64,000 bases of DNA, from the NCBI GenBank assembly GCA_038216655.1, contig JBBQPZ010000021.1, forward strand, positions 4,403 to 68,402, given 5' to 3'. Position numbers and translations under genes: made by a program. The notes beneath the pieces are model-generated. The model was given only the letters and a program-made list of their open reading frames with translations. It was not told where the DNA came from and made no database searches. Below, piece by piece: positions 9,008-18,128 of the stretch (position 1 is its first letter; every line of letters starts with the position of its first letter). This stretch comes from JAFDWR01 sp038216655 (lineage in GTDB: Bacteria > Armatimonadota > Fimbriimonadia > Fimbriimonadales > Fimbriimonadaceae).

Positions 9008-9988
9008 ATGAGCGCGTCGAAATTCTGCGAGCAATGTGGCTCGGCTCTTGGGGAGGCCGACAAGTTCTGCATGACCTGCGGTCATCCCGTCGACGCTCCG
9101 GTTGAGGCAACTCTGCCTGAAACCGTTCCCGAAGCTCCCGTTGCGCCGCCCGTACCCGCTCCCGAGCCGAGACCGGTCCCGATCAATCCCGCGCCCCAGC
9201 TCTTTGTCGCGCCCACATCGGCCCGGTCCCCGAGCGCGATCACCCCGACGACGATTGGGATCGTCGCGATTGTGGTGATCGCGCTCGGGGGAGGCATCTG
9301 GTGGTTTCTAACCCAAAAGCCTGCGAACCCACCCGCAAACCGGCCAGTGGCAACCGCAACGGGGGCCCAGCCCAGCTCAATCCCGACGGCCACCGTGGTG
9401 CCCGCCCAACCTGGCGAAGCGTTCATTGGACGCTGGTATCCCGATATGTCAAGCGGGGCCGAGCCCGACACTTTCATCACGTTCAAGCAAGAAGGCAATC
9501 AACTCATAGGGACGGGCAAGAAACCGTCCGATGGTCAGTTGGAATTCCCGGTCGGAGCCGGGCCCAAACTCACTGGAGTCTTCCGACAGGGGACGACCTC
9601 GTTCCCCGCGACCGCCGATCTCCTGTCCGACAACAAGAAGATGGTCGTAACGCTTGCGCCCCCGAACAGCGAATACCAGACGGAGGTCCTCTGGCGCGAC
9701 GAGCCGCCCCCACCTGATAAGGAAGTGCCGGGGATCGAGAAGATCACGAACTACAGCGAGCAGCAGGCGCGCGATCTGATCTCGATGCGCGAAGATGTGC
9801 AAAAGTTCGCCAAGCAGTTGGCGGCGAAGAAGTCCTCGGTTCACATCGATGTCGCTCCGGAGGACGAGCAGACCTATTCCGTTCATGTGTACGAGATCGT
9901 CGACGACGGGGATGGGATGTCCCATACCGCCACGTTCGCCTGGTACAAGGTCGACCGAAAGACGGGCAAGGTGAGCCCAGGGATGTAA
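9008..9988 (+). CDS. Zinc-ribbon single-pass membrane protein
   Basis: The product (326 residues) has an N-terminal ribbon with Cys 7, 10, 21, 24, a Pro-rich linker, one membrane helix (about 78-98, IGIVAIVVIALGGGIWWFL) and an extracytoplasmic region. That region carries a beta domain (EAFIGRWYPDMSSGAEPDTF) and a C-terminal alpha/beta domain ending in VDRKTGKVSPGM. The ATG at 9008 is preferred because GGGAGGTGA lies just upstream; the GTG at 9002 falls inside that ribosome-binding site. The beta domain is similar in kind to the outer domain of the protein at 3177. It is the first gene of a tightly packed plus-strand operon reaching 17003. Confidence 0.8.
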   Translation: MSASKFCEQCGSALGEADKFCMTCGHPVDAPVEATLPETVPEAPVAPPVPAPEPRPVPINPAPQLFVAPTSARSPSAITPTTIGIVAIVVIALGGGIWWFLTQKPANPPANRPVATATGAQPSSIPTATVVPAQPGEAFIGRWYPDMSSGAEPDTFITFKQEGNQLIGTGKKPSDGQLEFPVGAGPKLTGVFRQGTTSFPATADLLSDNKKMVVTLAPPNSEYQTEVLWRDEPPPPDKEVPGIEKITNYSEQQARDLISMREDVQKFAKQLAAKKSSVHIDVAPEDEQTYSVHVYEIVDDGDGMSHTATFAWYKVDRKTGKVSPGM

Positions 9989-9990
9989 CC

Positions 9991-11048
9991 ATGGCAAACG
10001 CCTTAAGGTTCACCCGGCATCACTGGCCCTCACTCTTCCTGGTCCTCTTCGTGCTCGGCGTCTCGTTCTTTGGGTTCGCCAAGGTGCCGCCCGACGCGAA
10101 ACCTAAGCCTTCCGCCTCGTGGGTGCTCACTCCCGAAGCAGGGCAGATCTTCGCGCTGGTCATCGATGCGAACACGGTTTGGGCCGGCGGCAAAGATGGT
10201 GTGTTTCGAATCGATCGCAAGACGGGACGGCTGCTTGAACATCTCAAACTCGGCACCGACGTCGCGATGGTCCGATCGCTCGCCGTCTGCCCAGATGGCA
10301 CCCTTTGGATCGGTCACACGAATGGACTGACTTGGTACAGCAAAGGAAGAACCACTACTTTCTCGGAACGCGACGGGCTTCCAGGTCTGCGCGTAAACGC
10401 CCTGTTTTCGGGGAACAACACACTTTGGATCGGTACTAGTAATGGCCTAGCCTCGATAGTCGATGGCAAGCCGCAACTGAGTCCGCTTACGGCCAAACTC
10501 AGTTCGCCGGTCGTCAACGCCCTCTTCGAGGACGCTTCTGGCGACTTGTGGGTCGGTTCCTCCTCACGTCCAACGGGGGCGTGACCGTCTTCCACAATCT
10601 AAGGGCGAAGTCGTTCGCGGTGAAAGAGGGGCTTGCCCATCCCTACGTGCAGGGAATTACCCAAGACCCGACCGGAGTGGTGTGGGTCGCAACCGGACAG
10701 TATTTCGATGGCGGCGTATCCGCTTTCGAGAGGGTGTCGGGTGGCTGGAAGTTCAAGCAAGTTCTCCACCGGAGCGAAGGGTTGGCAGGGGAGAAAGCCC
10801 GTTCGGTCGCCGTGGACGCTGACGACAACCTGTGGGTGGGCTCTGAATCGGACGGACTCGCTATTCTGCACGGCTCCACGAGCAATGTGCTCTCAACCGC
10901 CAACGGACTGCCCGACAACGAGATCACCTGCATCCGATTCGATTCCGAAGGCAACGCATGGTTGGCGACGCTGCGAGGCGTGGTCAAGATTCCTTTCGCC
11001 GAGATCGAACGACTGATTGGACCACCACCGCCTCAGCGAGGTAAGTGA
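9991..11048 (+). pseudogene. Two-component-regulator-type propeller protein, frameshifted
   Basis: From ATG 9991 a membrane-anchor/signal segment (LFLVLFVLGVSFFGFA) leads into Reg_prop-like repeats: NTVWAGGKDGVFRID, GTLWIGHTNGLTWY, NTLWIGTSNGLASI, GDLWVGSS. The frame then ends at 10584, but repeats continue in another frame (SNGGVTVF, GVVWVATGQYFDGGV, DNLWVGSESDGLAIL, GNAWLATLRGVVKIP) to the TGA at 11048. The break lies near 10558-10566 and one added base there would join the halves into a product of about 352 residues. No ribosome-binding site marks a separate second gene. Such propellers are usually extracytoplasmic sensor domains, here without kinase parts. Its neighbours are two bases away on each side. 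Confidence 0.7.
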
Positions 11049-11049
11049 G

Positions 11050-14000
11050 ATGATCCAGTCGTTTCGCGACGTCGAGGCTCAGGTTGCACAACTCCGAGAG
11101 CGGGGACTTCCGCCCCAACAGTTCGAAGCCGCCCTCAACCAGCTTCAAGTTGGCGATGCCCAAGGAAGCACCTGGCAAATCTCGCCCGCCACCGGCGACT
11201 GGATTAGCTGGGATGGAACCGCGTGGAAGCCGGGCAACCCGTACGGCGATGCCTTCGACAACGCGGCCGCGCAGTATCGGTCCCTAGCAGCGAGTCTGAA
11301 GGCGAAGCAGGTCGACCGTCAAACGTTCACGACCGAGGTTCAGCAGATCAGGGTGGAGGCACCCGACGGCTCCCAGTGGGCGATCCTACCGCAAAACGGA
11401 ACATGGGTTCGTTGGGATGGGACGAAGTGGATTGAAGGAGAGCCTCCGAGAACCGGCGCGGATGGACATCCCTCAGAGCAGGAATCCGAGTTTGCCGCGT
11501 GCGCAGAAGTCTATACGCAGCTGCGTCAGCAGTTCCAAGTGGGCGAACTCAGTGAAGACGAATTCGAGGCGCGCGTCACCGAGATGCGCATCACCGATGC
11601 TGGCGGAGCTATCTGGCAGATGGCTCCGCAGGACGGGAGTTGGCTGAAGTGGAACGGACAGACATGGACGCCCGCCACGCCACCCATGCAGTCGTCCACG
11701 ACGGCCGGGCCCGCGCGCAAGTTCGCCGGCGCGGTCGTCGAAGGGACCAAGGAAGAACTCAAGTCCACGATCAAAAGCATCCCCGGGATGATCTTCCGCG
11801 CCTTGATCAGCCGCGCGATCATGGCGATCACTGCGTTCTACGGCTCGATGTATTTGCACGCGTGGATCGCCGGGTTCAAGAACAATGGATTCCGTGACGA
11901 CGGTGGCCCTTGGGCCCCATGGCTCGTCCTCACAGAAAGCAAGCAGGGCAACTCCTACGCATTCATCTGGGGCATCGCGGGCATGCTCCTTACCTCCCTC
12001 GTCTTCACGATCTTCCGACGTGGCCCGATCAAGGGCGTGCTCAGCGTGTTCACCGCACCGTTCGCGATGATCGGGCGACTCAAGGATTCGGGCCGAACCG
12101 GTTTCGGGGCGATTGCCATCGGGGCCGGCGTCGCGTTGCTGGTCAACCACAAACTCTCGGTAAACCCGCAGGCGAGTCTGTCGATGGGAATCGGCCTGCT
12201 GTTCATCGGCGCGGGTCGTCCGGGCTACTATGCGGCACGGTTCCTATATGGCGTCATCCGAAGGGTGATGGCCCCCTTCCAGAAGAAGGCGTCCGAGGGC
12301 GTCAAGTCCAAGATCCCCTTCGATCTAAAGGCCGCTCAACTTGCCCTGTTTGGAGTCGCGCCGGGGTTCTATCTCGCCTCGAAACTGCCCCCCGACAAAT
12401 TGATCGTGATCGGTCTTATCATGACGGTCATCGGTTTGGCGCTGGTCTTCAACCTAAAGAAGCCGGCCCCGACCGCAGGAGCCGCGGTCACATTCCTGTT
12501 TTACGGCGTCTTTGGTTCACTTGCCTTCTTCCTCTTCGAGTGGCTGACCGCCGAGCACGCGCACGCCGACGACGGTGGGCGCGACGAATTCACTGGCAAT
12601 CCCGACGACTACTGGAAGACCGAGGGAGGCAAACTGCTCGACCATAGCCGACCTGCGGCGGATGCCACCGCGACAGGAGCTGCACTGGGCGGCGACATCA
12701 CCCAACCCCCCGATCCACCGCCTCCCTACAGTTTCACGCTTTGCCTGGATCAGTCTTCCATGACCGTTACCCAGTCGGGTCCGCAGGCGGTTCGGGCGTA
12801 CGTGCTCGTCTCGGGCCCGGATGCTGACGTCTGCGCCAAGTACGAAGCCGAGTTAAACGCGGCCATCCAGATGGGCATCACGGGAAACATCACCGAGTGG
12901 TTCTCGCCGACGGTTGAAGCCGATTCGGGAGGTGCGCGGTGCAACTTCTTCATCGAGATTCCCGACGACCTTGAAAAGCGCAAGGGCCCGCACGTGGCGT
13001 ATGTTTCGGCAAGTGCAAATTCCCCTCGCGGGATGCTCACTCGTCGCTGCCGAATCAACATGGAGATTCAGGCCGACTACGCGCTGATCCTCGGCACCAA
13101 CGAATTGAAAGTGAAGGCGAACGAGCCGGGCAGCGCGCTCTATGCGTTCGTCCAGTGCAACGACCCGAACCTCGAGGGCGACGCCCAACTCGCACGTTCG
13201 CGGCAGCTTGCCCCGGGAATTAAGTTCAATCTCACGGGCACGCAGGCCAACTGGGTCGGCGGTCCCGGCGAGGTACAGGGCTACATCTCGGCAGAAGGCA
13301 AAGAGATCGCCGTCAACGCGACGGTTCCCTCGGAAGATGTCACGGCTTCCCCGCCGTTCGAAGTTCAGGTCGACGTAAGTTGCGAGGTTGCGGAGGCCGG
13401 AGTGCTCACGAAGGGTGGCCGGATCGCCATCGAGCCGCCGGATTGGTTTGTCGAACTCGTTCCGATCAAAGACAAGCTAACCCTCGACTTCAAGGATGCG
13501 GCCGAGTTCAAGGTGCGTTTGATCCCGCTGGACTCATCCAAGCTTGAACTCTACGGTGGGGAGTCCGGTAACACGCTCAACCAGTATCTGAAGGTTAGCG
13601 CCGAGGGCGCGAACGCGCAGTACCTGGTGATGAACGAGAAAGATGGCGACGGGGCCTTCAGGCTCTTTGATGTCACCTTCTCCGAGGCGGCTTCCGGCGT
13701 GCAGGTTGACCCCTACGTCGACATCGTCACGGAGGCCACCCTCACCGGCAAACAGGTTTCTCAGAAGTTCCGGATCAACCTCTTCGGCAAACCGACGCTC
13801 GAAGTCAAAGAGCACGGCGTTGGTATCCGTGCGGGCGGCGATCCCGTCGATGTGCACATTCACGTTAAGGACGGGGCCGACTTATCGTGGTCGCTCAACG
13901 TGGAGATTCTCCGCCTCGACCAAGTCGAGCCTGCGGGTCCTCCCGAGACGCTCGAGGACAATAACTTTGTCCTGAAACTGCGCGGGTCGGAGCTCCCTGA

Positions 14001-16137
14001 AGGCGATCTCGAACCGCACAAGGGGACGCTCAAGCTCACGGCGCACACAACCAACAAGGAGACTGGCGAGGAGATGGCGACCGACCCGGTCGAGGTTGAT
14101 CTGACCCTTGGCTCGATTGGATTGAGCATCTCTCCGACGATCGTCCACCTGCCGCTTGATCCCAAGACCCAGCCTGCCACCGAGTTCAAGGTGCGGGTTA
14201 TCGCGTACGACGCGACGACCGAAACCTTCAAACCGGATACCGCGGCGATGAAGGGTCTGAACTTGGCGGATTGGGAGGACGGCGATTTCTCCGGTGGCGG
14301 CAACGTGTTTAAGGGCGCCAAGGTCGAGGTCAAGTTCGTCCGGTTCGACGGAAGTGGCGACAATACGGTTGCCATCTGGTCGGCAAAGCAAGAGATTCCG
14401 ATCCCGGCCCTGCAAACGATCGACGCTCTACGCGAGATCGAGGCCTCAGGCGCACCGGATGCGGAGTCGGCTTTGTTCGTCGTGCGTCAGCAGTTTGCCG
14501 TACCTGCCGATCCGGCTTCGCTGGCGGCGGAGCGAATCCGTGTCGAGCAGGAGAACTGCCGCAAGACCCTCAAGTACCTGCCCGACGGAGACACAAAGAC
14601 CAAGTTCTCCGAAGCAATCGAGCGCGACTACCGAACACTCGGCGCGGAAGGTTTGTATCACCTAAGGCACGAGATATGGGAAGCCGCCCAGAAGGCGCTG
14701 ACCGAGGAAGCGGAGAGCTACCTGACCAGCGCGCGCGTGATCGGGGCCGCTGAGACAGCACTCGACTGGGTCAACTACGTCTGCGGGCTCATCGTCCAGG
14801 GGATGTCTTCGATCCTCGTCCCGTTCCCCGGCGACTTCGTGGTCGGCCTGCTCTATCAGGCGATTCCGGAGATGGTGAACGCCATCCATGCGGGCAAGAC
14901 GGCCGAAGCCTGGGTCAAAGAGTGGGTCGGCGGCTTGGTGGCTGGAGCACCGGGCATGGCGGTCGACATAGGGATGGGTCAAGTCGTTGACATCGAGAAG
15001 CTCTTCCTGCGCGGCATCGCGGAATACAAGGATCCGCGAAAGGCCGCGGGCATGGCCTGCCTGATCTTCTGGGAGTCCCGGTTCCTCCGTTATCAGGTGA
15101 CGACGAAGCCAGATGGCGAACCATTCTCCCTCAAGGAGTCGATCACGAGCGCCCTTCGGGACCTGGGTGAGAACATCGTGACGCTCGGGATCGGAAGGAA
15201 GACAAAGGCGGCCATGGGTGGGACCGGCGGCGCGAAAGTCACCGACGACAGCACCCTCGCCGATCCGGACCATGGCTACGATCCAAAGGATGGCCGGCGG
15301 TACGAACCCGGCAAGGGACAGCCCGACACCCGAGGGATGCCGGATAAGAACGTTAAGGCGGCCCAGGACATTGCCAGTAAGCACGATGTCGAGATTTACA
15401 TTCGACCGACCAATCCTGCATCGAAGGCCCTCCTTGAAGCAGGCGCACACCCGAAGCCGGAGTTGATCAAGACCAAAACGATCAACGAACAGGATCTCAA
15501 GCTGGGTCGTCAGAGCGAAGACCTGGGCAAAGCCGGATACTTCGATCCTGGGCCGGAGCCTCCTCCACGTGGGAATATGTCGGAGGGCGACTACAATGAC
15601 CTGAAAGACCGCTGGAAGCAACGATCCGACGAGTTCAAAGACTACGCCCACAAAATGGAGGATCTAACTAAGAAGGGCTACAAGATCGACGACAACGGCG
15701 TGATCCTGCACCCCGACGGTAAGCCATTTACGGGCGATCATGACATCTTCGACATCCGCGGACCCAACGGCGAGCGAGTCTCGAAAGAGAAGTACGACGC
15801 GGTCATGAACGATCTTAAGAAGCCGCCCTTTAGCGCCCAACACGACGGACACCGTCAGTGGGATTACAGCGGCGAGAGCAAGACGCCCAAAGCCGGGGAG
15901 ACAAAGTCCGAATTCGATAAGAAGAAAACCGTGGACACCAAGATCCTCGACTCCCACAGCACTGAGACCCCCAAGGGCAAGCCAGGCGAAGCCCTTATCC
16001 GCGTCGGTGCCGATGGAAAGATCGACGCCCAGCACTTCAATCAATCGAGTCGACAGCCCACGCTCACAAGCACCCAGCAGAAGAGCCAGTCTGCCCAGGC
16101 CAGCACGCGACATGACCAAGCGGAGAAAGACAAATGA
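11050..16137 (+). CDS. Giant membrane protein with C-terminal edema-factor/ExoY-like cyclase-toxin domain (candidate)
   Basis: The product has 1695 residues. Residues 1-213 are three tandem repeats ending in W-rich units (ISWDGTAWKPG, VRWDGTKWIEG, LKWNGQTWTP). Six or so membrane helices span about 245-515, followed by tandem Ig-like beta domains (about 560-1120) and a helical hydrophobic region (about 1215-1330). The C-terminal domain (about 1430-1610) reads IYIRPTNPASKALLEAG, then Lys-rich segments, AGYFDP and GKPFTGDHDIFDI with Asp 1563 and 1565, then QHDGHRQWDY. The RPxN...G...AGY and DxDxF order matches anthrax edema factor and ExoY adenylyl cyclases, where the Asp pair binds metal. The ATG follows GAGGTAAGTGAG; the stop overlaps the next gene (ATGA). 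The toxin assignment is inference from motifs; a structural role is the alternative. Confidence 0.65.
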   Translation: MIQSFRDVEAQVAQLRERGLPPQQFEAALNQLQVGDAQGSTWQISPATGDWISWDGTAWKPGNPYGDAFDNAAAQYRSLAASLKAKQVDRQTFTTEVQQIRVEAPDGSQWAILPQNGTWVRWDGTKWIEGEPPRTGADGHPSEQESEFAACAEVYTQLRQQFQVGELSEDEFEARVTEMRITDAGGAIWQMAPQDGSWLKWNGQTWTPATPPMQSSTTAGPARKFAGAVVEGTKEELKSTIKSIPGMIFRALISRAIMAITAFYGSMYLHAWIAGFKNNGFRDDGGPWAPWLVLTESKQGNSYAFIWGIAGMLLTSLVFTIFRRGPIKGVLSVFTAPFAMIGRLKDSGRTGFGAIAIGAGVALLVNHKLSVNPQASLSMGIGLLFIGAGRPGYYAARFLYGVIRRVMAPFQKKASEGVKSKIPFDLKAAQLALFGVAPGFYLASKLPPDKLIVIGLIMTVIGLALVFNLKKPAPTAGAAVTFLFYGVFGSLAFFLFEWLTAEHAHADDGGRDEFTGNPDDYWKTEGGKLLDHSRPAADATATGAALGGDITQPPDPPPPYSFTLCLDQSSMTVTQSGPQAVRAYVLVSGPDADVCAKYEAELNAAIQMGITGNITEWFSPTVEADSGGARCNFFIEIPDDLEKRKGPHVAYVSASANSPRGMLTRRCRINMEIQADYALILGTNELKVKANEPGSALYAFVQCNDPNLEGDAQLARSRQLAPGIKFNLTGTQANWVGGPGEVQGYISAEGKEIAVNATVPSEDVTASPPFEVQVDVSCEVAEAGVLTKGGRIAIEPPDWFVELVPIKDKLTLDFKDAAEFKVRLIPLDSSKLELYGGESGNTLNQYLKVSAEGANAQYLVMNEKDGDGAFRLFDVTFSEAASGVQVDPYVDIVTEATLTGKQVSQKFRINLFGKPTLEVKEHGVGIRAGGDPVDVHIHVKDGADLSWSLNVEILRLDQVEPAGPPETLEDNNFVLKLRGSELPEGDLEPHKGTLKLTAHTTNKETGEEMATDPVEVDLTLGSIGLSISPTIVHLPLDPKTQPATEFKVRVIAYDATTETFKPDTAAMKGLNLADWEDGDFSGGGNVFKGAKVEVKFVRFDGSGDNTVAIWSAKQEIPIPALQTIDALREIEASGAPDAESALFVVRQQFAVPADPASLAAERIRVEQENCRKTLKYLPDGDTKTKFSEAIERDYRTLGAEGLYHLRHEIWEAAQKALTEEAESYLTSARVIGAAETALDWVNYVCGLIVQGMSSILVPFPGDFVVGLLYQAIPEMVNAIHAGKTAEAWVKEWVGGLVAGAPGMAVDIGMGQVVDIEKLFLRGIAEYKDPRKAAGMACLIFWESRFLRYQVTTKPDGEPFSLKESITSALRDLGENIVTLGIGRKTKAAMGGTGGAKVTDDSTLADPDHGYDPKDGRRYEPGKGQPDTRGMPDKNVKAAQDIASKHDVEIYIRPTNPASKALLEAGAHPKPELIKTKTINEQDLKLGRQSEDLGKAGYFDPGPEPPPRGNMSEGDYNDLKDRWKQRSDEFKDYAHKMEDLTKKGYKIDDNGVILHPDGKPFTGDHDIFDIRGPNGERVSKEKYDAVMNDLKKPPFSAQHDGHRQWDYSGESKTPKAGETKSEFDKKKTVDTKILDSHSTETPKGKPGEALIRVGADGKIDAQHFNQSSRQPTLTSTQQKSQSAQASTRHDQAEKDK

Positions 16138-17003
16138 GCACGCCCTACACCAGTGCCGAACGCCGCAAGCTCCTTGACGAGTACTTCGCCGCCCTGGAGC
16201 GGACCCGGGAGTTGGAGGGGGCGACCGACGCGGATGTGGAGACCCTCTCTCGACTGTGGGACGAGTACGTCGCCGGCACCCCGATCGTCGATCTGGCGCG
16301 TTGCCCGTTTACACTGGAGGTCGTACATCACTCGTTCGATCCTTTCGGACTCGATGGCCTCTGGTGGAACTTCGACGCCACTGCTAGACCCACGGAAGCG
16401 CTCCCGTCCACCTACTTCGCCCTTACCGGCGCGGTTCATCTTGCCGAACCGGTCGAGGTTGCCCCGTTCCTCTGCAAGCCCGGTCCCGAGGTTCCGTTTG
16501 TCATTCCTCGAATCCTCGAACGACAGGAAATCAAGGCCGTCGTGTCCTGCCACAAGGTCGGGGACCACACGAGCTACCCGATCTTCTACTTCGCGCGCCC
16601 AATTCCCTTTAATTTGGAGCGGGTCAATACTTGGGGCACCGCCGACTATCGCTTCGTGAACCAGGTCGGGGATCACGGTTGGAACACGTCGTCTTGGGAT
16701 AGATCGGACTTCGACTTCGATCTGCGGCCTTGGATCGAGATGGGCAAGCTCCTCTGGATCGCCGAGGGCGATGGCAAGGTTGAACTGCACACGGATGCGG
16801 CTGCCTGCCCCTATCTGGGTCTGCCCGGTCGCAGGGTCCCGCTGAATGTGGAAGGCGGCGAAGTATGGAGTTCCGTGTCATGGACCGAAGCTCCGATCGA
16901 ATCTCCAAAGCCGGCTGAACCCGCCAAACGCTTCTGCCGCAACTGCGGGGCTGAAGTGAATCCCGGCGCGACCTTCTGCCCAGCCTGTGGCACCAAGCTC
17001 TAA
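16134..17003 (+). CDS. Unknown protein with C-terminal zinc ribbon, partner of the giant protein
   Basis: The 289-residue product begins with a helical region (SAERRKLLDEYFAALERTRE), then a beta-rich domain with many aromatic residues (LDGLWWNFDA, YPIFYFARPI, WGTADYRF). It ends in a zinc ribbon with Cys spacing CRNC-x11-CPAC at about 265-285. No signal peptide or membrane helix is visible, so it is probably cytoplasmic. Its ATG overlaps the stop codon of the 1695-residue protein by 4 nt, implying coupled translation in fixed ratio. That position suits an immunity, chaperone or assembly partner, but no immunity family is recognisable. Zinc ribbons are shared with several proteins of this locus. 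Confidence 0.7.
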   Translation: MSTPYTSAERRKLLDEYFAALERTRELEGATDADVETLSRLWDEYVAGTPIVDLARCPFTLEVVHHSFDPFGLDGLWWNFDATARPTEALPSTYFALTGAVHLAEPVEVAPFLCKPGPEVPFVIPRILERQEIKAVVSCHKVGDHTSYPIFYFARPIPFNLERVNTWGTADYRFVNQVGDHGWNTSSWDRSDFDFDLRPWIEMGKLLWIAEGDGKVELHTDAAACPYLGLPGRRVPLNVEGGEVWSSVSWTEAPIESPKPAEPAKRFCRNCGAEVNPGATFCPACGTKL

Positions 17004-17092
17004 AGCAAAGAAAACGACCCAATGAAACAATCCCCAGCACTTCGCCCATGTTCTCCAGACCGGGGCGTGCCCTCCAAGGGAGATCGCTAGCC

Positions 17093-18034
17093 GTGCCGAA
17101 CTCCCCAACCCCCCTCGTCAATGTCGACGGGATTCTCGTCAAGCTGGAATGCGTCAACCCGACGGGTAGCGTGAAAGACAGGATTGCAAAGTACATCCTC
17201 AACCGCAGCGAGGAACGCGGCCTCCTCGCGCCCGGCCAGCGGATCATCGAGGCGACGAGTGGCAATACGGGAATCGCGATGGCATTCTACGGTCGGGCCC
17301 TCGGCCATCCCGTCACGATCGTGATGCCCGAGAATATGACCCAGGAGCGCAAGGAGCGAATCCGCTCGCTCGGTGCCGAGCTAATCTTGTGCTCCACGGA
17401 AGGAAGCTTCGCCGAAGCTGCGGCGATCCGGGATCGAGAGGCGATCGCGAACGGCTGGTTCAACCCCGATCAGTTTTCCAATCCGCTCAACGTCGAGTGC
17501 CACCGAGTTTCGACCGGGCGCGAGTTGATCGAACAAGCAGGCAAGGAGATCGACGCGTTCGTCGCGGGAGTCGGCACCGGTGGGACCCTGATCGGTGTTG
17601 GCGAGGCACTCCGCGAAGCAACGCCTACGACGCATATCGCCGCAGTCGAGCCTGCGGAGGCCGCGGTGATGTCGGGTGGAACCGGCGGCCCGCACCTGAT
17701 CTTCGGCATCGGCGACGGCTTCATTCCCGCCATTGCGTCGGATGGCGCGGGCGGATTGCATCCGATGATCGACGAGGTCGTCGTCGTCTCCAGCGCAGAT
17801 GCGGTGAACGCAGCGCAGGACCTCAGAATTCGATTCGGTTACTGCGTCGGCATTTCCTCGGGAGCTAACTTCCTGGCAGCGAAGCGATTGCAAGCCCGGT
17901 TCGACACGGTGGCGACGGTGTTCGCGGACGGGTACAGCAAGTACGAGTCCCATGGCCTTTGCGCTTCCGAGCCCGGAGAATGCGCCTTCGAGTCGTTCTG
18001 TCTCGCTCGGGAGGCTCTGCTCGGTTCGCGCTAA
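17093..18034 (+). CDS. Cysteine-synthase family PLP enzyme with Cys-rich tail
   Basis: The fold-type II PLP signature is clear: NPTGSVKDR with the Schiff-base Lys at 28, substrate loop TSGNTGI (55-61), glycine-rich phosphate loop GVGTGGT, and FGIGDGFIP. The family covers O-acetylserine sulfhydrylase (CysK/CysM) and cystathionine beta-synthase. The start is set at GTG 17093, which has GGGAGA nine bases upstream; an ATG at 17048 would add fifteen residues but lacks such a site. The end is unusual: HGLCASEPGECAFESFC carries three Cys not present in ordinary CysK tails. The gene follows the zinc-ribbon gene by about 90 bases and need not share its function. Confidence 0.85.
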   Translation: MPNSPTPLVNVDGILVKLECVNPTGSVKDRIAKYILNRSEERGLLAPGQRIIEATSGNTGIAMAFYGRALGHPVTIVMPENMTQERKERIRSLGAELILCSTEGSFAEAAAIRDREAIANGWFNPDQFSNPLNVECHRVSTGRELIEQAGKEIDAFVAGVGTGGTLIGVGEALREATPTTHIAAVEPAEAAVMSGGTGGPHLIFGIGDGFIPAIASDGAGGLHPMIDEVVVVSSADAVNAAQDLRIRFGYCVGISSGANFLAAKRLQARFDTVATVFADGYSKYESHGLCASEPGECAFESFCLAREALLGSR

Positions 18035-18128
18035 GGTCGAAGCCTCGCACGGAAGTCCTGTGTCCCTAAAATCTATGACGCCGAACTCCTGACTTGCGGA
18101 GTCACCGACGCCCGCCCAAACTTGACTC

